A DNA stretch of 64,000 nucleotides, taken from Biscogniauxia marginata. Taxonomy: Eukaryota > Ascomycota > Sordariomycetes > Xylariales > Xylariaceae. The position numbers and the translations under genes are program-made. Each line of letters starts with the position of its first letter. Positions within the stretch are counted from its first letter, which is position 1. The stretch lies in the NCBI GenBank assembly GCA_022695795.1, contig MU404072.1:435864-499863 (forward strand), given 5' to 3'. The notes beneath the pieces were generated by a model. It did no database searches, was not told where the DNA came from, and saw only the letters and a list, made by a program, of their open reading frames with translations. Of this stretch, positions 23,760 through 34,830 are shown piece by piece.

Positions 23760-25761
23760 ATGAAGTTTCTTCAGACCCTCTTGCTCGTTGCGCCTCTGGC
23801 GGTCGCCGTCCAGTTCGATAGGCGGGGTAGACAGACATATGATGGGTATAAAGTGTTCCGTGTCATTACTCAGGGCGATTCCTCGGCATTCGAGTCCGAG
23901 CTCGAATCTCTGTCGGCTATCGAGCTTACCCGCAATCACGGCCATATCGATGAACAGCACTTTGATATCGCTGTTCCGCCAGAGAGCCTTGCAGCTTTTG
24001 ACGCGCTCAACTACACCGCCGATGTATTGACAGAAGATCTCGGGGTAGAGCTTGCCCAGGAAGGGGAACTTGAGCCGTACCCAGGTTTGTTGCATTCTTG
24101 ATAATAATTCCATGCGGTATGATCTAATGATACTCAGGACTGGATACGAGCACTTTAAATGCAGCTATAGCAGGCGCTGCTGCCGCTCTCCCCGATGCCT
24201 CGTGGTTTAATGCCTACCACGCCTATGCGGATCACTTGACATTCCTAAAAGACCTACAAGCGGCGTTCCCGTCTAACTCGGAGCTGATCACGACGGGAAC
24301 TTCTTTTGAGGGCCGTGACCTTCAGGGGATTCACCTCTGGGGAAGTGGTGGCAAGGGCTCAAAGCCCGCCATTTACTTCCATGGTAACGTCCATGCCCGA
24401 GAATGGATCACATCAATGGTGAGCTGAATTTACATGCTTTAGAGTGTGTATCCGCTAACATACATACATAGGTCGTCGAGTACCTTACATACCAATTAAT
24501 CCTCAACTACAACAATGATACAACTGTGAAGACAACACTTGACAATTATGACTTCTACATTGTGCCAATCGTGAATCCAGACGGTCAGTCCTAACAGCGC
24601 ATTATGAATTCGACCATAACTAATCCAAGAAGGTTTCGCATATACTCAAACGAGCACCCGCTTGTGGCGGAAGAACCGACAAACACGTTCTGGCACTACT
24701 GCCGTAGGAACAGATATCAACAGGAACTGGCCATATCAGTGGGAAGGTTCAGGTTCATCTACTAGCCCTGGATCGGGTAAGTTGTTGCATCTTATGTCCT
24801 TTACAGCATCGGTTCCAAGTTCAGTTGAATGTGCACTTGAATGAACGAGAGCTTAACACATATACAACACATATGATATCTCTATTCAACTTCGCATTTC
24901 CAGTCTAGCTACACGCGACAATTATTGTTCATATCTAACGATGGTGCTAGAAACGTAAGCTCTATTTATAAGTCAACAGAAACTTTTTAAAGTTATCTAC
25001 GTGGCTTTCTCAAGCCCTGAAACCCCAAAATTCCTTGTCAAAGACTAGAATAGTATAACGTAGCCATGCACTGACAACTTTTGCTTCAACATAGCTACCG
25101 TGGAGAAAAAGCCGGGGACACACCAGAGAACACCGGCCTTCGAGGTAAGCACCTATTAAGTGGGAGATGATCATTGAAACTATATTCATTAACTGTTTAG
25201 CATACGCCGACGCGCTAGCCAGCGGAAACGGTATCAAACTATATATTGACTGGCACAGCTATGGTCAATATATCCTCACGTTAGTTCAACTCTAATTATA
25301 CTTGTCTCGCTGAAGGCCGGTGACAGGTTGGGAGACGCTGTTCACTCGATAATGATATACTAACATACTGCTGCAAGGCCGTACGGTTATTCCTGCACTG
25401 CTACGGCGCCGAACTCATCTAAGCAGAATAGCTTAGCTGCGAGTACCGGGTCAGCAATCGCTGGAGTCTATGGTACACAATTTACTACTGGTCCTGTCTG
25501 TGAAACCTTGTATGCAACAGCAGGCGGTAGCAATGATTATCTAACGGATGTTGCTGGGGCGGAACTTGCGTAAGTTGACATCCCCGAGAACCCGCAGTGT
25601 GATAATCAGTTCTAACCCTATTTATTAATACGTGCTCTTCTAGCTGGGCCATCGAATTACGAGATACCGGCCGCAATGGCTTCGTTCTACCAGCGAACCA
25701 GATTTTGCCGAGCGGTATAGAAGCTTGGGAGGGGATGAAATATCTTTGGTCGAACTTCTAA
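23760..25761 (+). CDS. Secreted zinc carboxypeptidase A-like (peptidase family M14A), one junction unresolved
   Basis: A signal peptide ([19 protein letters not shown]) is followed by a propeptide with [16 protein letters not shown] and the M14 catalytic domain. Supported exons: 23760-24084, 24138-24418, 24472-24583, 24633-24776, 25095-25144, 25201-25279, 25378-25569, 25644-25761; about 433 residues. The zinc ligands His194 and Glu197 lie in HGNVHAREW and the third His is in YIDWHSYGQ. The substrate-binding Arg/Asn are in DINRNW, and the catalytic Glu is in WAIELRDTG. It should remove C-terminal residues outside the cell. One problem: exon 4 ends in phase 1 but the next clear exon ([14 protein letters not shown]) needs phase 2. 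The gap is 318 nt against 47-98 nt for the other introns, so a mini-exon of length 3n+1 is missing from my model, or the gene is damaged there. Confidence 0.88.
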
Positions 25762-26347
25762 ATATATAATCTGGCGCTTCGAGAACGTCCATGGACATGA
25801 GTATATATCAGTAGCTGATGTTAGATTACTAGTTATTAAATAAACACATCAAATAACATCAGCCCGAATTTGACGATATGACGGGCTGAACGAAATATGA
25901 AAGTTACCGCCATACTTCCTACCTAGCACAGAATATAGATATAGTAGAATATATACGATTCTTGTTATTACCTATAATTTCTATTGGACAATTAAAGAAG
26001 TCTCACAGGAGAAAGCAAAGTAACTTCTCTTTCATTATTGATTATCAGGATTGTCACAAACGCATTGTTTGGCCATATATATAGTATGTGAACATTGCTA
26101 TAATTATTTCTTCTATCTCATTGTTTGGCTGAATCGCTTTGTTTGGAATTGTTCATGACACTCATACAAGTCGTATTACTGCGCAATTTGTATATATAAG
26201 CCGAGCGGCAATCACAAATTTATGTCAGTGTTGCTATCACTATCATACACCATCCTGACAATAGCACATCACTAGCATTTGAACAAAACCAAGAATATCT
26301 ACTAGATCATATTTCAGAGTAGAGCTTTATTTTCGACAGCTAACATC
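25762..26347. other. Intergenic spacer, AT-rich
   Basis: The spacer between the carboxypeptidase and F-box/ankyrin genes contains TATATATAA-like sequence near 26190-26200, suitable as a core promoter for the downstream gene. Nothing coding is seen. Confidence 0.5.
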
Positions 26348-28407
26348 ATGACCTCTGGCACAGAATCCCACAGGCTATCTCGTATTGAGCAGCTCCCTAC
26401 CGAGTTAATCCACAAGATCGGAACCCATTTACCATGCCCGCGTCGCCTTTTCAACTTCGCTCGCTCGAGCAAGACTCTACTGTCTATTATTGATGAACGG
26501 GAGTTGATCAAGAAAGATGCCGTATTCCATAAGCTCTGGGCCTCAGTGGCGAAATATATCCCCCTGTCTTACTGTTACAGATATATTTTCAGCGGGTTGG
26601 AGGACAGGTTCCAGTCAATGAGCATCATATCAATTAGGAAGTGGCTTAAGCGCCAGATGATTCCCAACATTGCGAATCGTTGTGACAGTACTGTGGCCTT
26701 GAGATTACAACCGAGTCTTTTGTGGGCGATTACAACTGGACGGAGAAAAACGGGTCGGTGAGATTGCCGAAATCTATGCGCGAGTATTCCCTGAGGCACT
26801 CAGTGGCGGCCTACATCCCATGTTTCCTCTACCGTTATTTGTTGCTCTTCAAAATGGCCGTTTGGATGCCATCAAGCTGCTTACTCAGAACGGCGCTGAT
26901 CTTAATGTGTGCATCGAGACTCTTCACCTCGAAACTCTCTACATTCATGAGTGCATCCCGTTTGATTCTGAAGAATCCGACGATAGTTCTGAGGAAGACT
27001 CTGAAGAACCCGACGACGACTCTGAAGAATCCGACGTAGAACCTGAAGAATCCGATGACGGANNNNNNNNNNNNNNNNNNNNNNNNNNNNNNNNNNNNNN
27101 NNNNNNNNNNNNNNNNNNNNNNNNNNNNNNNNNNNNNNNNNNNNNNNNNNNNNNNNNNNNAAGAATCTGAAGACGGAGAATCTGAAGACGGAGAATCTGA
27201 AGACGGAGAATCTGAAGACGGAGAATCTGAAGACGGAGAATCTGAAGACGGAGAATCTGAAGACGGAGAATTCGAAGACGAAGAAGACTATGATCATAGT
27301 AAATATGAGGGAAAGCTTCTCTTCGAGGCCTGTAAGGCTGGTCAACAGGATACAGCTGTGTGGCTTATAGAGAACGGCATAACGCTTCCCGATCTAGACG
27401 AGATTACGAAATACGGTATGCCTAGAGTCGTCATAGCTTTCCTTGATCGACACTCTGACGGTCGCTTAAACATTACCAGGGATAATATATTGAGTGCGCT
27501 GAGGGTAGACAGCGAGAATGGAGACAGTATCGAGGTTATTGATATTCTCATGGCCGCAGGGGGTAATGAGTTTCTAAATGGAACTGAGCTGCAAAATCTC
27601 ATTCGTTGGGTATTCATTTGTAGGTACATTGAGAGCACGAATCACCTGTTCCAAATTTATCTCCGTGACGGGTTCCGCCCTCCAGCGACAGCAACCCTCC
27701 TGCTAGAAGGTGCTGTCGCAAACATCGAAGCGCTCAAGGCAGCAATAGAGACCTTCTCCAAACATTTCCCTAGAGCTCCAGGACCGGCTTCAGACGACGA
27801 GACTATCTCTCACATCCTTAATGGTTTGTTGCATGAAGCTATTTTTGGGTATACCCCTAACATGAGCCGCGGGGAAGAAATAGGATACCTTCTACAGAAA
27901 GGAGCCAAGCTTTCCCCCGACGATCTGGATAATCTGGTTCGAACAAATGAGGTGGACTTGATCGACTTACTGGTCTCTTGCGGTGCCCCAGTTACGAAAG
28001 GGTCCAGTGGAAGAGCACACAATTTGACGCCCCCTATCGGGACTGCCTTGTCACTGGAGTCCGAGAATCTCTTCGTGGTTGCCCTAGTATGGAAGTCTTA
28101 TGCAAGTGCGCTCCGACTACTCTCCCATGGCGCAGACTACTACGTCAAGCCGGAAGTGAGAGAAAGTCTACTTTACGATGAGATGCGGAGTGCGTACAAG
28201 CGGGCGGTTCGCGCCAAACCCTGTAGAAAACTTTACCGGTATGGTGCGTTTCTTACCTTGGAGACTCGTCTTCAGAGCCCAGATTGGAGGCAGATATTCA
28301 CCAAACCGGTCTACAAGCACTCGGGGAAAGAATTCTGTTTACAAATGTGGGCTCTCTGCTTTCTCATTTTGGGCAAGGACTTCGACAAGGATCTTTATAC
28401 TTTCTAG
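26348..28407 (+). CDS. F-box / ankyrin-like repeat protein with acidic repeat tract (contains assembly gap)
   Basis: The N-terminus from the ATG at 26348 has an F-box-like helix set (IEQLPTELIHKIGTHLPCPR and LFNFARSSKTLLSI). After about residue 115 the reading frame changes. Sequence such as EIAEIYARVF then leads into ankyrin-like ALQNGRLDAIKLLTQNGADL, then a Glu/Asp/Ser tract with 15-nt ESEDG repeats around a run of 98 N. The C-terminal 370 residues hold further ankyrin-like units (LLFEACKAGQQDTAVWLIE, EVDLIDLLVSCGAPV, ASALRLLSHGADYY) and end at 28405-28407. F-box proteins recruit targets to SCF ubiquitin ligases through such repeats. The frame change at 26690-26760 may be an intron (GTACTG near 26687 to GACGGAG) or a 1-nt frameshift; I cannot decide. 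The gap length (98) does not preserve frame, so it must be an estimate. Coding is likely, integrity uncertain. Confidence 0.7.
27063..27160. other. Assembly gap (98 N) inside a tandem repeat
   Basis: A run of N interrupts the acidic minisatellite of the F-box/ankyrin gene. The upstream frame (ending GAC GGA at 27062) and the downstream frame (GAA at 27163) disagree by one base. The true missing length must therefore be 1 modulo 3 for an intact gene, whereas 98 is 2 modulo 3. Confidence 0.98.
27163..27273 (+). repeat. 15-nt coding minisatellite (ESEDG)n
   Basis: Seven near-identical copies of GAATCTGAAGACGGA follow the gap. Degenerate relatives of the unit (EESDD, EEPDD, EESDV) precede it at 26965-27062. 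The unit is a multiple of three, so copy-number change keeps the frame. The product is a highly acidic flexible tract. Confidence 0.95.
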
Positions 28408-29206
28408 TCGATTGGTACCTACTTGGGGCACACATCACAGTGTTTTCTAACTGTTGGAGCTGGACTCATCAACAGTAGTATTTGAAGGGAGAGCTGTAAG
28501 GCATAGTCGCGTAGTCTTGTGTTACCATAGTCAATAGCTATAGTGCTTAAGAGTAGAATGATATGTAAGTTATAATAATGCGAATCTGAATCCCTGCAAT
28601 AAAGAGACTCTGCTTCTTCAACTCTAATATCTCTCCCTGACACCAGACCTCCCAATGCTGACTAGCGATAGTATAGTGCTACTAGGATTAGGCCGAAACT
28701 TGGTCAACGTCCCAATTCTTGATATTGGCTATGTCCAATCTCTGGTGTGGTAATACTTAGGTACATATGATCATGGCCAATAACCCGTGTCAGAGTCACT
28801 GATACGCAGCTGTCCAAATTTGTAAGCACGATGTGACGCATTATATATCTTGTTATTCGCTACTACTACCCGAGGATGTGATCGAGGCTTGTAATAAGCA
28901 TTCTAAGCAGCTAATTCACAGGGCACCACACATACAAGAGTAACAACAAACTGACAACAATGTGAGAACACTGTAATACTAGCTTTTTACTAGTATCTAT
29001 GCCATGAAGCAGGTGGTTCGAGATAGAGAATCAGGTCATTGGTATTTTAAGGTAGGCTAGAGAGATCGAGCCGGAATCCAGAGGCCCTGTATATTAAGTA
29101 CTCATAATCTTCGCCTGTTATAATATAGCTATAAGATAGATTAATTAGCCTTTCTAAATGACTTCTTAGCCGAGTTCCTCACATTCAGACTCTAGTAAGA
29201 AATGTG
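28408..29206. other. Intergenic spacer left of the retroelement
   Basis: AT-rich spacer without recognisable gene. It is not mutated to the extreme degree of the retroelement interior, since TG dinucleotides are frequent. Confidence 0.5.
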
Positions 29207-29211
29207 AATAC
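29207..29211. repeat. Target-site duplication AATAC (left)
   Basis: AATAC precedes the 5' LTR directly and is repeated directly after the 3' LTR at 36987-36991. A 5-bp duplication is the usual length for Ty3/Gypsy insertion. Confidence 0.93.
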
Positions 29212-29636
29212 TGTTACGAATCAAAGATTAGTTTTGTTCTTGGACGTTGTCACGTGTTAGTCACGTGACCTTTATCCCTATTATCTGTTGCCGTGAAGAG
29301 ATAATTAAGAGAGGACACACATATTATCTGTCGGGGTTAACAAATAATACGGAGAGCCAGGAGGTGCGCTAGATACAGTCCTGAAGGACATTTATATAAG
29401 TAGGTTAAAATCTCCTTATATATCTAGTTACTCTTTTTAGTTCCTTAGCTATCAATTTAAAACTATAGTCCCTCTTTAATACTATAGTAAAAGTACCTTG
29501 AAACCTCTTTAACGAACATAACGTTATGAATTAATCGAATTAATCTTAACCCATTATTACCTTTAAAACAAGAAAACCTAGTACGTGCTTACTTGTGAAA
29601 TCAGCTAACTAGGAACACATAGGGAGGTTCGTCACA
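29212..29636 (+). repeat. 5' LTR (425 bp)
   Basis: The LTR starts TGTTACGAATC and ends GTTCGTCACA (TG...CA). It aligns along its whole length with 36562-36986. Its outer (left) half is well preserved and its inner (right) half is mutated, e.g. TTACTTGTGAAATCAGCTAA where the 3' LTR has TCACCTGTGAAGTCAGCTGA. Confidence 0.97.
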
Positions 29637-30017
29637 TTTTAATAGCTCCTTGATTAGTGCTTAACATTGGTTTAAAAGGAGGGACTTTTAATCGAACAAC
29701 CCTAAAACAAACATGCCCCTTAAAACCAAAGGGTAACAAGAAAAAAAACAAGTAAAAAAATAATAATTAACAAGCTTTTAAACGAAAGCTTTAGATTCTT
29801 TTACGGTACAACAAAAAGGTTTAAAAGAACCAATATAAAAGTCAATTATAATTATAACTAAAAAAGAGTCACAAAAGGATACCTCGAAAGCTCAACAAGA
29901 AAAAGCATTTAAGGAAGAAAAAGAAGAGGAAAAAAAAACACCTAAAAAAGAAAACAAATAAGCAAAACAACCCCTACCTCCTAAAGACAAGTAACCGAAA
30001 CCCCCCTCAAACGATAG

Positions 30018-30022
30018 CGACC
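30018..30022. repeat. Target-site duplication CGACC of the nested solo LTR (left copy)
   Basis: CGACC flanks the nested solo LTR on both sides (30018-30022 and 30426-30430), showing a separate integration event into the older element. Confidence 0.92.
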
Positions 30023-30425
30023 TGTGACGAACCTCCCTGTGTGTTCCTAGTCAGCTGACTTCACAGGTGAGTACGTACTGGGTTTTCTTGATTTGAAGGT
30101 AACAGTGGGTTGAGATTGGTTCAATTGATTTGCAATGTTATGTTCGTCAGAGAGGTTTCAAGGTACTCTCACTATAGTATCAAGGAGTGACTGTAGTCTT
30201 AGATTGATAGCTAAGGAACTAGAATGACTAGATACACAAGGAAATTTCAATCTACTTATACTTATTTCTCCTTTCCTTAAAACAAGTGAATCGCTAAATC
30301 GTACATTTCGACTAGCGATTCACCGATTCAATGAATCGTTGAATCGCTCTCTTTAAATGTCGATTCACCGATTCATTCTTTGATCATGTGACCTGCACAC
30401 CCTTCCATTTCTGAGGTTCGTAACA
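30023..30425 (-). mobile_element. Solo LTR of a related Gypsy family, nested and inverted
   Basis: On the minus strand this 403-bp unit starts TGTTACGAACC and ends GGTTCGTCACA. Its last ~240 bp (minus orientation) match the R/U5 part of the host element's LTRs, whereas its U3 part is different. It is bounded by CGACC on both sides. No internal region is present, so it is a solo LTR left by LTR-LTR recombination. It keeps TG, CA and CG steps that are missing from the surrounding element, so it has suffered far less RIP-type mutation. Confidence 0.95.
30314..30348. repeat. 35-bp near-perfect palindrome in the solo-LTR U3
   Basis: Arms AGCGATTCACCGATTCA (30314-30330) and TGAATCGTTGAATCGCT (30332-30348) are complementary except at one position, around a single A. 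The half-unit CGATTCACCGATTCA recurs directly at 30361-30375, and GTGAATCGCTAAATCG lies at 30286-30301. It may be a cluster of transcription-factor sites in the LTR promoter (inference). Confidence 0.9.
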
Positions 30426-31159
30426 CGACCCTAATAATTTAAACGACGAAAACAATATAACAACTCCTAATATAAAAAGTTTCAAACTAATTACACCTAG
30501 TAAATATAATGGGTTAAGCGATCTAGAAAAATTTCTAATCCAGGTTAAAACCTATTTACGATTCTATTATAAAACGATTACCACTAAAAAACAAAGAGTT
30601 TTCACGGTATCCTAACTCCTCGCCAAAACTGCCTTAACCTGGTTTTAACTAGTGTTAAAAGATTATCTAGAAAACGGATTAAACGCCTAAGAAAACACAA
30701 AAAAAGTCTTTAAAAATTATAAGGAGTTTAAAAAACAACTTAAGTCTATATTCGGCAATTTAATCCTTAAATAATAAACCAAAGCTTAATTTCATAAATT
30801 ACAACAAAACAAAAAGGCTTTAAACTATATTATTAAATTCAAAAAACTCGCGAGCTAGTTATAACTACTTACTAAGAGCTTATATTACTTATTTTATTAA
30901 GAACTAAAAAACTATATAAAGAAAAAAACCCAGGAAAGTTTAATAACTACGTTATAATAGTAATTGCTATTAATAACGAAAACTTTAAACGATACCTTAA
31001 AAAGAAAAAAACGATATAACGAAGGAATAGCGATTAACTAAAAAGAGGAAACCATAAAAGCAATACCGGAACTAAGAAAGGCATTAAAACCAAATTAAAC
31101 CCCATTAAAATCAATGTTACTTAAAAGAAATAAAAAAACGAAATAAATCAACTATTAAA

Positions 31160-31203
31160 TGTTTTAACTATAAAAAAAAAGACATTATAAAAACGAGTGC
31201 CGA
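31160..31203 (+). pseudogene. Decayed gag zinc knuckle
   Basis: TGT TTT AAC TAT opens a Cys-x2-Cys pattern (second Cys mutated to Tyr by G-to-A) and CAT TAT AAA AAC GAG TGC gives the His-x4-Cys half. A 1-nt deletion lies between the two halves. It marks the nucleocapsid end of gag. Confidence 0.75.
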
Positions 31204-32512
31204 AATCCGAAGAAACAAGAACTAAAAACAAGAGGGATTCCTCAACCCGAGAAAAAAACTTTTAAAGCGAGAATTCATTTCGAAAATAACAAAGAAGTAA
31301 ACTAAGTATTTATTATTACTACTATTAAGGCAAAAAAAAACGAGGAAATCCTTATAGAAAAAATCTATAAATATTATTAAGTTAACCGCAAAGATTATCT
31401 AAAAGACGATTACTTATACTTGAGATATCTCACACCAAAACAAGCTAAACAAGGATATAACGAAAACGAATTACCGTATAAATATAATAACTATAAACTA
31501 GGATACGACTTAGGAATTAAATCAAACCATGATAAGCTACATTAAAGTCACTGCAAAAACGACAAGTATAAAACCTACTAAGGAAAAAGCCAGTATAACA
31601 ACTTAAACTAGAGGTTTTACATAAATAACAACTACGATGTCCATTAAAACTCAAGAGAACATACATCGTTACATTAAAGCTTTTATATTAACGACACTTA
31701 TTAAGTACATAAAAGTTCTAAGGATAAAACCGGTTATTATTCTCAAAAATTAAAGAATAATAACACGAAAGAAAATGAATATATTTGCGATAACGTCCCA
31801 TAATAGCTATATTACTTTAAAATATATTATCTTTACCCGAGTTCCGAAAAAAGTAACAAAATAATTGCTAAAAGTTGTATGTATTACATTTTTTATAATA
31901 ACTCGAAAAACGCGTTAAGTATAACATTAATTTGTTCGGCTTAATAAGAAAACACTTAACAAAACAATAAACAAAATTACGTGTAACTAAATTAAACTAT
32001 AAACGAATCGTTAAAGTATACCTTAAAAAAAGGAGAAGTTTTTAGAAATCAATATAAACTTATAAGGAAATATTGAATTACCCTTAATAAATGAATTTAA
32101 AGACTATATACTTTATTTAAAGATAATTTAAAATCTCAGGAAATTTCGAGTTAATAAAAAAACAAACTTAAGTTATAAAAAGGCCCTCGAAAAAGAATTA
32201 AAGTTTTAATATGCAAGATTTTACATAAAAAATAAACCTTTCACCCCTTATTACGTAAAAGATAATTAAAAGAACTATTTAAATAATAATTACTAAAAAC
32301 ACGCTCCTATAAAAACCTAAGAATAGAAAGACATCCGGGTTATAGCAACTTAAAAAAACCCAAAAGAGAAAAGGCGTGAAAAACCAAAAAACGGCAAAGG
32401 CTCTCGCTAGTAAAGCAACGAGAAGCTATAAATAATAAGTCTTTATATAAAGTCTAATTAAGACTCGATAATACTATTATAACTAGAGTCAAGTACAATG
32501 AAAAAGAGTATA

Positions 32513-32555
32513 AAGCCCTTATAAATTCAAGAGCAAATAAAAGCTATATCTCAAT
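32513..32555 (+). pseudogene. Decayed retroviral-type aspartic protease active site
   Basis: The segment reads ALINSRANKSYIS, in which the catalytic Asp-Ser-Gly appears as Asn-Ser-Arg through G-to-A changes. Its position, between the zinc knuckle and the reverse transcriptase, fits pol order. Confidence 0.65.
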
Positions 32556-33363
32556 TAAAATAACTTAAAAAGATAAAATACCATAAATATATAAATAAAG
32601 TTTATACTAATTATAGAACTTTAAAAAATATATATTTAGTTATAAAAATAATAAAATGCTAAGAAAAATAGTTCCTTTTTTAATAACTATTTAAAGACAT
32701 CTTAAATAAGTTATTCTTAATATTATATATATATTAAGTCACGATATAATACTAAGAATGAATTAACTTAAAAAAAGCAATTCACAAATAAATTTCGAGA
32801 TAAACACGCTCTATTAAGATTAAAAACAGGAGGAGTTAATCACTACGAGTTACGAGATAAGTACCGCAAGTAACTCTAGAGAAACAAATATAAAAACGAA
32901 ACATATCGCCTATATAATTCGAATAACCAAGCCTAAAAATCTAACGAAGAAAGTACTACGTGAGTACCTCCGTTTTTATAAATTATTTAGAGATAAAACA
33001 AAAAAAGAATTATTAAAATATAACCAGTAAGATTATTAAATCCACTTTAAAAAAGGAAAGTAATTAAAATTATTCTTAATATATTTTATAAATTAGGAAA
33101 AATAAAGAACATTATAAAAAGGAATTTAAAAAGATCTTAATAAAGGATATATTTAAAAATTAAAATCCTCGTTAGGATACCTGGTAATTATAATACCTAA
33201 AGTCGACAAAAACGAAAAGTAACATGTTAATAAAAAAGGAAACTTAGTGTGGCGATAAGTAATTAACTACCGACATTTTAATAAAATAACTAAAAAAAAA
33301 AAATTACTTATTACTACTAATAAAACTTATAAGAAGACAAATTAATAAAGCCTAAATCTTTAT

Positions 33364-33670
33364 AGTACTAAATCTTCGCGATAAATATTATATAATTAAA
33401 ATGGCTAAAAGACACAAACAATATACCATATTTAAAACGATATATAAACACTATAAATATAAAGTTATGCCGTTTAGACTTACTAACGCACCTGCTATAT
33501 TTTAACACATAATTATAACGATTTTTCGCAAGTTTCTAAATAAATTTATATTCGTTTATTTGAACGATATATTAATTTACTTAAAAAGCGAGAAGGAATA
33601 TAAGGAAAATGTAAAACAAGTGTTAAAAGCCCTGGAAAAAGCAAACCTATTTATTTATTTAACTAAAAAT
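33364..33670 (+). pseudogene. Decayed reverse transcriptase core
   Basis: YKVMPFRLTNAPAIF at 33460-33504 corresponds to the Ty3/Gypsy RT signature around MPFGLTNAPA. FVYLNDILIYL near 33555-33590 corresponds to the catalytic YLDD box with the first Asp changed to Asn. Stop codons occur within the domain. Confidence 0.9.
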
Positions 33671-34564
33671 GAATAGCATATTAAAAAACTGGACTATCTA
33701 GGATTTATAATAAGTTTAAGAGAAATCCGCATTTAAAAAAGGAAAATAATAACAATTAAGGATTAGCTAGAACTTAAAAGTGTTATAAACGTATGCGCAT
33801 TTCTTGGCTTTATTAACTACGTTAAATAACTCATTAAAGATTTTAAGCGTATCGCTAAATTATTAACGGAATTAACTACCTTAACGAAAACAAGAAAAGC
33901 TTTTTAGCAACTAAAGGAAATTATAATTAGTAAGGTTATATATAAACTTCCAAACGAAAATAAAAAGAAACGACTAAAAATAAACGCCTCAAATTTCGCC
34001 ATTAAAGTAGTCTTAAAGCAACTAAAAGATAATAAGAAATAGTACCTAGTCGCGTACCTATTTAAAGCACTATATAATACTAAACTAAACTATTAAATTT
34101 ATAACAAGAAATTGTTAGTAGTTATTAAAGTACTAGAGAAATGGGAACTATAGCTTAGTAAAACTAAGAAACCTATTAATATTTATTTAAACCATAAAAA
34201 CCTTACACGATTCATAACAATATAAACGCTTAATTAAAAATATAAGCGTTAAATAATTTTCTTATCCAAGTTTAATTTTAAAATCCAGCATATTAAGAGA
34301 AAAAAAAATATTTAAATAAATCTTCTTAGCAAAAAGGGAGATTATAAATCAAAAATCAACAAAAGAGATATCTAGATATTTAAATAACAAAATAATAAAT
34401 TAATTATATTAGCTTATATGTAAATTAACATAGGAAACTAAAAATAACGGTTTAAGGAAAATTACAATTAAAAAGAAAAATAATTATAGTCTTAGTAAGG
34501 ATCTAGCGACGAACTTCTTTCGTATAAAGAAAAGGTATACGTACTAAAACGAGTACAAAACGAA

Positions 34565-34830
34565 TTCGTTAAAGAATTTCACGAATATCCTCTACACGGC
34601 CACCAAGGGATTTTTAAAACAATAAAACGACTTTAAAAAGAATTCGACTTTCCAGGAATACGACAAACAATTAAAAGAATTATAAAGAATTATAACATTT
34701 ATAATAAGGCTAAAGTATCACGATATAAACTATACGAACTATTATAATTAACTTAAATACCTAATAAAGCGTGACATATAATTACATAGGATTTCGTAAT
34801 GAAACTCCTAAAGTCAAAAGATTTTATTAT
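34565..34830 (+). pseudogene. Decayed integrase (HHCC and start of catalytic core)
   Basis: FHEYPLHGHQGIFKTIKRL gives the zinc-finger histidines. The two Cys positions appear as Tyr (YNIYNKA), as expected from TGT-to-TAT. DFVMKLLKSKDF near 34790 corresponds to the first catalytic Asp region. Confidence 0.85.

Noticed and set aside
30290..30376. Repeated CGATTCA boxes as a CRISPR-like array
   Set aside because: Spacing is irregular, the units lie inside an LTR, and the genome is fungal.
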